Translations under genes and position numbers: made by a program | Shown here: piece by piece, positions 1 to 5,366 of the stretch | Layout of the letters: each line of letters opens with the position of its first letter | Numbering within the stretch: position 1 is the first letter of the stretch | Source: Anaerotignum sp. | Lineage (GTDB): Bacteria > Bacillota > Clostridia > Lachnospirales > Anaerotignaceae | Assembly (NCBI GenBank): GCA_020024395.1 | Contig: JAHHTV010000110.1 | Span: 1-5,366, forward strand | Direction of reading: 5' to 3' | DNA: 5,366 nucleotides | The notes under the pieces: generated by a model | What the model was told of the DNA's origin: nothing | Seen by the model: only the letters and a program-made list of their open reading frames with translations | Databases searched by the model: none

Positions 1-1786
<1,786 letters not shown>

Positions 1787-1787
<1 letters not shown>

Positions 1788-3298
1788 CAGTCGCTCACCT
1801 GCTCTTTATACTCCGTAGCAACTTTGCATATTTGTTGTTTCAATTCATCGGAATATGTGGTTGTTTCCATGATTTTTTTCCCAATTTCTGGATACTTTCT
1901 TTCAAAATATTCCAACATTCCTGAAACAAATGTTTTGATTTGCTGTGCAGACATTCCCATGAACATTTTGGACTGTACCACGCAAAGCAATATAATTTGT
2001 TCTGATAATTTTTTCGGTTTACAAATGGGTTGTTTGAGTATTTCAATCAATGATTTTCCATATTCCAATGTTTCTTTTGTGGTTGGGTCTAAATCGGAAC
2101 TAAATTGTGTAAACACTTCCATTTCTCGATATTGTGCCAAATCAATACGCAAACTACCCGAAACTTTTTTCATCACTTTTGTTTGTGCTGCACCACCTAC
2201 TCTGGAAACAGAAAGCCCAACATTTACGGCAGGTCTTACACCAGAGAAAAACAAACTGCTTTCCAAAAATATCTGTCCATCTGTAATCGAAATGACATTT
2301 GTTGGAATATATGCAGACACATCACCTGCCAATGTTTCAATAATTGGTAGTGCTGTCATAGAACCACCACCATGTTCTTTGCTCAAATGACAAGAACGTT
2401 CCAACAATCTGGAATGTAAATAAAATACATCCCCTGGGTATGCTTCTCTACCTGGTGGACGTTTCAAAAGCAATGATATGGTACGATAAGCCACAGCATG
2501 TTTTGACAAATCATCATACACAATCAAAACATCTTTTCCACGTTTCATAAAATATTCACCAATTGCTGTACCAGAATACGGTGCCACATATTGTAGTGGT
2601 GCGGCATCACTTGCTGGAGAGGATACCACAATCGAATATTCCATTGCACCATGTTTTTTCAGTGTTGTAACCAAATTGCTTACCGTAGAGGCTTTTTGTC
2701 CGATACCCACATAAATACAAATCACATCTTGTCCTTTTTGATTTAATATGGTATCTATCGCAATGGCTGTTTTGCCTGTTTGTCTATCACCAATAATCAA
2801 TTCCCTCTGCCCTCTACCAATGGGAAACATAGCATCAATGGCAAGTATCCCTGTTTGTAAAGGCTGATTGACTGGTTCACGAGAAATAATATCAGGTGCT
2901 TCTTGTTCAATATACAAAAATTCATCTGTTTCAAAGGCACCTTTTCCATCAATGGGTTGCCCCAATGCATCTACCACACGCCCAATGATACCTTCTCCAA
3001 CAGAGATACCCGCACGTCTGTTTGTGCGATATGCTTGTGAACCTTCTTTGATATATACATCAGAACCAAATAAAATACAACCTACTGTTTTTCTTTCTAT
3101 TTTTTGCACCATGCCTTTGATATCATGGTCAAACATAATAATTTCACCATACATGGCATTTTGCAAACCATATACTGTTGCAATCCCGTCTCCCACTTGA
3201 ATAACTGTACCTGTTTCTTTGACCTCTGTTTTGACTGCAAATTGGTTGATTTCTTCTTTTAATACTGAAACAATTTCTTCTGGTTTGAAACTTGTCAT
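1787..3298 (-). CDS. atpA: ATP synthase F1 subunit alpha
   Basis: Alpha is the non-catalytic nucleotide-binding subunit. It alternates with beta in the F1 head and supplies the arginine finger to the catalytic sites. The protein has 503 residues, close to the 500-515 usual in bacteria. The N-terminal region (about 1-25) would contact delta at the top of the head. The beta-barrel follows, with [17 protein letters not shown] (29-45). The P-loop is GDRQTGKT (170-177), and the Walker B-like VLIVYDD ends at D263. [22 protein letters not shown] spans 280-301. [13 protein letters not shown] contains the presumed arginine finger R366. The ATG at 3296-3298 overlaps the atpH stop by four bases (ATGA) and follows a GGGGGTGA ribosome-binding site at 3303-3310. 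The end shares one base with the atpG start. Codon use matches its neighbours, and all key residues I checked are present. Confidence 0.98.
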
Positions 3299-3807
3299 GC
3301 TTTCACCCCCTGTACCAAATTTTTTCGCAACAGATTTAGACTATTTCGCACACTTCTGTCATATTGTTTATTGCCACATTGTATACAAATACCACCCAAT
3401 AATGTTTTATCTTCTTGCCAATGCAATATAAATTCTTTTTTGTGTTCCAATTTGCATAACATTTGTGCAATGGCATCTTTTTGAGATTGTTCTGGTATTA
3501 TGGTACAATATACCGTTGCTGTGCCAATGTTTTGTTTTTGTCTCAATAAATCATGATATGCTTTTTGTATGGCAAACAACAGCTGCATTTTCCCATTGTC
3601 GCACAATACTTGCAAAAACGATGTAATTTCTTCACCAAATATCCGTTTGATTACATTTTGTTTTTCTTTTTTTGCCACTGTTGGGTTGCATAACATTTCC
3701 CATAACATAGGACACGCTTCCAATACTGTGCAAGCATCTGTCAACGCTTTATCAGAAATACCACTTTCCAACAATGCTTTTGCATATACATCTACTATCT
3801 GCATCAT
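3295..3807 (-). CDS. atpH: ATP synthase F1 subunit delta (OSCP-type)
   Basis: Delta sits on top of the F1 head and ties it to the b-subunit peripheral stalk. The protein has 170 residues, slightly shorter than the usual 175-180. This is the least conserved subunit, but both family ends are visible. The N-terminal domain opens with [10 protein letters not shown] (5-14). The C-terminal domain has [13 protein letters not shown] (133-145) and [14 protein letters not shown] (149-162), the typical last strand and helix. Two adjacent ATG codons (ATGATG, 3802-3807) could each start it. The first overlaps the atpF stop by four bases and lies 6 bases from AGGTGA (3814-3819); the second lies 9 bases away. 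Choosing between them changes only one residue. The end overlaps atpA by four bases. The protein has seven cysteines, which is high for delta and fits an anaerobe (inference). Confidence 0.95.
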   Translation of the reverse strand: MMQIVDVYAKALLESGISDKALTDACTVLEACPMLWEMLCNPTVAKKEKQNVIKRIFGEEITSFLQVLCDNGKMQLLFAIQKAYHDLLRQKQNIGTATVYCTIIPEQSQKDAIAQMLCKLEHKKEFILHWQEDKTLLGGICIQCGNKQYDRSVRNSLNLLRKNLVQGVKA

Positions 3808-4289
3808 TGTTTTTCACCTACCTCAGCCAAAAAAGCATCTATCATATGCTGATTGGCTTGTGGTGTCATTTCTTTCTCTGCCACCTTTTGTGCTGCCAAT
3901 ATCACCATATCGGCTGTATTTTGTTTCAAATCTCGCATCGCTTTTTGTTTTTGTTCTTCCATGGTATGTTCTGCATTTTTTCTAAATTTTTGTATCTCTG
4001 CTTTCGCTTCTTCCATCATGGTATGATATTGTTGTTTTGCATCTTCTTTTGCTTTTGTCAGCATCTCTGCTTCTTCTTGTTTTACATTTTTCATTATTTT
4101 TTCGTAAGATAATTTCAATTCTTGTGCCTGTTGTTTATTTTTTTGTGCATCTTGCAAATCATGTTGTATCATTTCTTGTCTTTTTTGCATCACTGCATTA
4201 ACAGGACGAAACAAAAAATGTCGCAACACCAGAAACATCACAGCCAAGTCAATCAATGTCCAAATAATATTTAAGTCTAATGTCAGCAT
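3804..4289 (-). CDS. atpF: ATP synthase Fo subunit b (peripheral stalk)
   Basis: Subunit b forms a dimer anchored in the membrane. It reaches up to delta and alpha and holds the stator against rotor torque. The protein has 161 residues, the standard length. One N-terminal membrane helix (about 5-27) is followed by FRPVNAVMQKRQEMI (27-41), the conserved start of the stalk. Residues from about 35 to 140 are a long, highly charged helix rich in K, Q, E and A, with no proline until P143, as expected for the elongated b dimer. The ATG at 4287-4289 follows AGGAGGT (4297-4303) by 7 bases and lies 13 bases after the atpE stop. That ribosome-binding site can fold into a 7-bp hairpin holding both the atpE stop and the first two bases of this ATG. 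The end overlaps atpH by four bases. Only one b-type gene is visible, consistent with a b2 homodimer. Confidence 0.96.
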   Translation of the reverse strand: MLTLDLNIIWTLIDLAVMFLVLRHFLFRPVNAVMQKRQEMIQHDLQDAQKNKQQAQELKLSYEKIMKNVKQEEAEMLTKAKEDAKQQYHTMMEEAKAEIQKFRKNAEHTMEEQKQKAMRDLKQNTADMVILAAQKVAEKEMTPQANQHMIDAFLAEVGEKQ

Positions 4290-4306
4290 AAGGAATACCT
4301 CCTTAT
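4288..4306 (-). promoter_or_regulatory. Hairpin enclosing the atpF ribosome-binding site
   Basis: In the transcript AUAAGGA (4306-4300) is perfectly complementary to UCCUUAU (4294-4288), leaving a 5-base loop GGUAU. The Shine-Dalgarno AAGGAGGU is split between the 5' arm and the loop. The 3' arm includes the A and U of the atpF AUG. The UAA stop of atpE (4305-4303) lies inside the 5' arm, so a ribosome finishing atpE would open the stem. The complementarity is read directly from the sequence; its role in translation is inferred. The stem has only two G-C pairs, so it would be weak. Confidence 0.5.
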
Positions 4307-4524
4307 TTCAAAAACATGATAATCAAAATTGCAATAACAAAACCATAGATTGCAGTTGCTTCTGCCAAAGCACAGCCCAAAAGCAATATTTTATTGATAT
4401 CTTTTTTTGCTTCTGGTTGTCTTGCGACTGCTTCTGCTGCCTTTGATGTTGCAATACCAATCCCAATACCTGCACCCATACAAGCCAAAACTGCAATACC
4501 TGCACCCAATGCTATCAAACCCAT
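4303..4524 (-). CDS. atpE: ATP synthase Fo subunit c (proteolipid ring)
   Basis: Subunit c forms the rotor ring that carries ions across the membrane past subunit a. The protein has 73 residues when started at ATG 4524. It is a hairpin of two membrane helices (about 2-26 and 46-71) joined by the polar loop ARQPEAKK (34-41). The ion-binding carboxylate is E55 in LAEATAIYG. Helix 1 has the glycine-rich GAGIGIGIAT packing motif. The position of the Na+-ligating glutamine of Ilyobacter tartaricus is I22, and the residue after E55 is alanine rather than serine, so H+ coupling is favoured. The frame extends to a TTG at 4530, but GAGGA (4532-4536) would then be one base away. It is 7 bases from the ATG, which decides the start. 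The leader is A-rich and looks unstructured. The stop lies in the hairpin that covers the atpF start. Confidence 0.96.
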   Translation of the reverse strand: MGLIALGAGIAVLACMGAGIGIGIATSKAAEAVARQPEAKKDINKILLLGCALAEATAIYGFVIAILIIMFLK

Positions 4525-4531
4525 AATCAAT

Positions 4532-4536
4532 TCCTC
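4532..4536 (-). promoter_or_regulatory. Shine-Dalgarno deciding the atpE start
   Basis: GAGGA on the coding strand lies 7 bases before ATG 4524 and only one base before the in-frame TTG at 4530. This fixes the initiator at the ATG. The sequence between the atpB stop and this site is almost free of C and U, so it should stay unpaired. That would suit the high c-subunit output the ring needs (inference). Confidence 0.75.
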
Positions 4537-4555
4537 GCTTTCTTTTTGTTATCTT

Positions 4556-5245
4556 TTAATCTTCTATTGCCTCATTGATAAATAATGCTGTCAAAAATAC
4601 AAATACATAAGCTTGTATCAAGCCGTCAAAAAAGTCAAAATAAAAATGGAATGGAATTGGAATAATCACTGGTACAATCATCCGTATCAATTCCACAACC
4701 ACAAAACCACCTAATATATTCCCAAACAAACGCATGCAAAGCGATAATGGGCGTATCAATATTTCTAAAACATTCAACGGTGCCACCAAAGGCATTGGTT
4801 CTGCCAAACTTTTCACAAATCCTTTTGCACCTTTTGCATGAATTGCCGAAAATTCAATCATCAATATGCTGACCAGTGCCAAACCTGCGGTTACATTCAA
4901 ATCCTTTGTTGGTGGTGTCAAACCAAATATACCAATCATATTGGCACAACCAATATAAATGGCAATGCTTGCAAGCAATGGTATATAACGACTTCCTTTT
5001 TCGCCCAATATGTCATAGAAAAATCCATGGATACCTTCCACAATGGTTTCTAATACCAGTTGTCTTTTGGTTGTTGGTATCACTTGCAAATTCCTTGTAC
5101 ATACCGCACAAACCACTGCCAACGCAGCAATGATAATCCATGTAACAACAGCTGATTCAGGAACTGGTATGCCACCAAATAGCGGGATTTCAAATGCAAT
5201 TTTGCAATCTAGTTTCTCAATCAACTCTTGTGCCAACGCTTCCAT
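4556..5245 (-). CDS. atpB: ATP synthase Fo subunit a
   Basis: Subunit a is the stator channel protein that provides the ion half-channels beside the c-ring. The protein has 229 residues with the ATG at 5245. That start is chosen because AGGTGA (5253-5258) lies 7 bases upstream, and because the in-frame ATG at 5296 has no ribosome-binding site and falls about where transcription should begin. An N-terminal segment with FGGIPVPES leads to membrane helices near 32-50, 86-108, 115-137, 152-203 (long, probably more than one segment) and 206-229. The essential arginine is R172 in SLCMRLFGN, preceded by PLNVLEILIRP, and Q211 in LIQAYVF matches E. coli Q252. By ungapped alignment from these anchors, E. 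coli E219 corresponds to F181 and H245 to D204. It is the first gene of the operon visible here, with a 31-base gap to atpE. No atpI is seen in the short upstream region. Confidence 0.96.
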   Translation of the reverse strand: MEALAQELIEKLDCKIAFEIPLFGGIPVPESAVVTWIIIAALAVVCAVCTRNLQVIPTTKRQLVLETIVEGIHGFFYDILGEKGSRYIPLLASIAIYIGCANMIGIFGLTPPTKDLNVTAGLALVSILMIEFSAIHAKGAKGFVKSLAEPMPLVAPLNVLEILIRPLSLCMRLFGNILGGFVVVELIRMIVPVIIPIPFHFYFDFFDGLIQAYVFVFLTALFINEAIED

Positions 5246-5252
5246 ACGACTT

Positions 5253-5258
5253 TCACCT
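5253..5258 (-). promoter_or_regulatory. Shine-Dalgarno deciding the atpB start
   Basis: AGGTGA on the coding strand lies 7 bases before ATG 5245 and pairs with the UCACCU part of the 16S rRNA 3' end. The same GGTGA type of site precedes atpH, atpA and atpG, while atpD, atpF and atpE use AGGAGG or GAGGA. It supports the shorter 229-residue subunit a over the 246-residue reading. Confidence 0.75.
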
Positions 5259-5276
5259 ACCTTTGTTCTTTTTTTA

Positions 5277-5290
5277 TTAAAACGTTTCAA
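5277..5290 (-). repeat. Imperfect 14-base palindrome in the atp leader
   Basis: TTGAAACGTTTTAA is a two-fold symmetric sequence with one broken base pair, centred on the AAACGTTT core (5280-5287). It would lie a few bases downstream of the predicted transcription start, where a repressor could act. It does not fit the CcpA cre spacing as I know it. No regulator can be named. Confidence 0.35.
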
Positions 5291-5293
5291 TAA

Positions 5294-5309
5294 CATATAC
5301 GATTATATG
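5294..5309 (-). repeat. Inverted repeat over the -10 box and start point
   Basis: CATATA and TATATG form 6-base arms around ATCG. The left arm overlaps the TATAAT box and the right arm ends near the predicted start point. In such AT-rich DNA the symmetry may be accidental, because TATA words are self-complementary. Confidence 0.25.
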
Positions 5310-5329
5310 CTTTCTTTTTGGTATGTCAA
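5302..5329 (-). promoter_or_regulatory. Consensus sigma70/sigmaA promoter of the atp operon
   Basis: On the coding strand TTGACA (5329-5324) and TATAAT (5307-5302) are both perfect consensus boxes, separated by 16 bases. Transcription should start around 5293-5297. That gives a leader of about 50 bases before ATG 5245. The sequence upstream of the -35 box is almost entirely A and T and could act as an UP element. The promoter points into atpB, so the operon can be transcribed as a unit starting with subunit a. Confidence 0.85.
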
Positions 5330-5330
5330 G

Positions 5331-5356
5331 TTGAAAACATAATAATAAATTTTCAA
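5331..5356 (-). repeat. Inverted repeat abutting the -35 box
   Basis: TTGAAAA (5356-5350) and TTTTCAA (5337-5331) are perfect 7-base inverted arms separated by 12 AT-rich bases. The inner arm ends one base before the -35 hexamer. It could be an operator, a curved UP-like element, or a weak terminator of an upstream gene outside the window. With one G-C pair it would be a poor RNA stem, so a DNA-binding role is more plausible. Confidence 0.35.
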
Positions 5357-5366
5357 AATATACCAT

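Noticed and set aside
4303..4530. atpE starting at TTG 4530 (75 residues)
   Set aside because: The GAGGA ribosome-binding site would be one base from the TTG. The ATG six bases further in has 7 bases of spacing.
4556..5296. The longer 246-residue atpB starting at ATG 5296
   Set aside because: It has no Shine-Dalgarno, the added residues are a basic stretch unlike subunit a N-termini, and the predicted transcription start falls at or next to this ATG. The ATG at 5245 has AGGTGA at ideal spacing.
5348..5362. A CodY-like box upstream of the -35 hexamer
   Set aside because: One half (GAAAATT) matches the consensus I remember, but the other half has about three mismatches. Such matches are expected by chance in DNA this AT-rich.
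5277..5366. A short open frame entering from the window edge and ending with TAA at 5277, as a possible tail of an upstream gene
   Set aside because: It would run through the consensus promoter. Another frame is also open to a stop inside the -10 box, and the third stops at 5353. With only a few codons visible, none can be assigned to atpI or any other gene.

Overview
This window holds most of a bacterial F-type (F1Fo) ATP synthase operon, and every gene is read from the minus strand. In transcription order, from high to low coordinates, the genes are atpB (a), atpE (c), atpF (b), atpH (delta), atpA (alpha), atpG (gamma) and the first 297 codons of atpD (beta). The beta gene runs off the low-coordinate edge. 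This is the standard bacterial order, and atpC (epsilon) is expected beyond the window after atpD. No convincing gene lies on the plus strand.

The DNA is AT-rich and its codons favour A or T in third position. Several protein signatures resemble anaerobic Clostridia, most likely a Lachnospiraceae-like member. They include the gamma N-terminus around KITNAMYLISSSKLKKAKK, beta [18 protein letters not shown], and a short c subunit with GIGIAT and RQPEAK. This placement rests on remembered family patterns, not on a search.

Layout: the 121 bases at 5246-5366 are the control region. They carry a full-consensus sigma70/sigmaA promoter (TTGACA, 16 bases, TATAAT), three small inverted repeats around it and a short leader with a clear Shine-Dalgarno for atpB. 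The Fo genes follow (atpB, atpE, atpF), with gaps of 31 and 13 bases. The stalk and F1 genes come next: atpF/atpH, atpH/atpA and atpA/atpG overlap by 4, 4 and 1 bases, and atpG and atpD are 16 bases apart. Apart from the atpD truncation at the edge, no gene is broken. Two starts should be moved inward from the longest open frame: atpB to 5245 and atpE to 4524.

The products form one membrane machine. Subunits a and the c-ring carry ions across the membrane, b and delta form the peripheral stalk, gamma is the rotor shaft, and alpha3beta3 is the catalytic head. In a fermentative anaerobe it may run mainly as an ATP-driven ion pump (inference). The c subunit lacks the glutamine of the classical Na+ site, which favours H+ coupling.

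I found no new system here. The best second-look items are regulatory: a hairpin over the atpF ribosome-binding site that contains the atpE stop codon, and the cluster of inverted repeats around the promoter.
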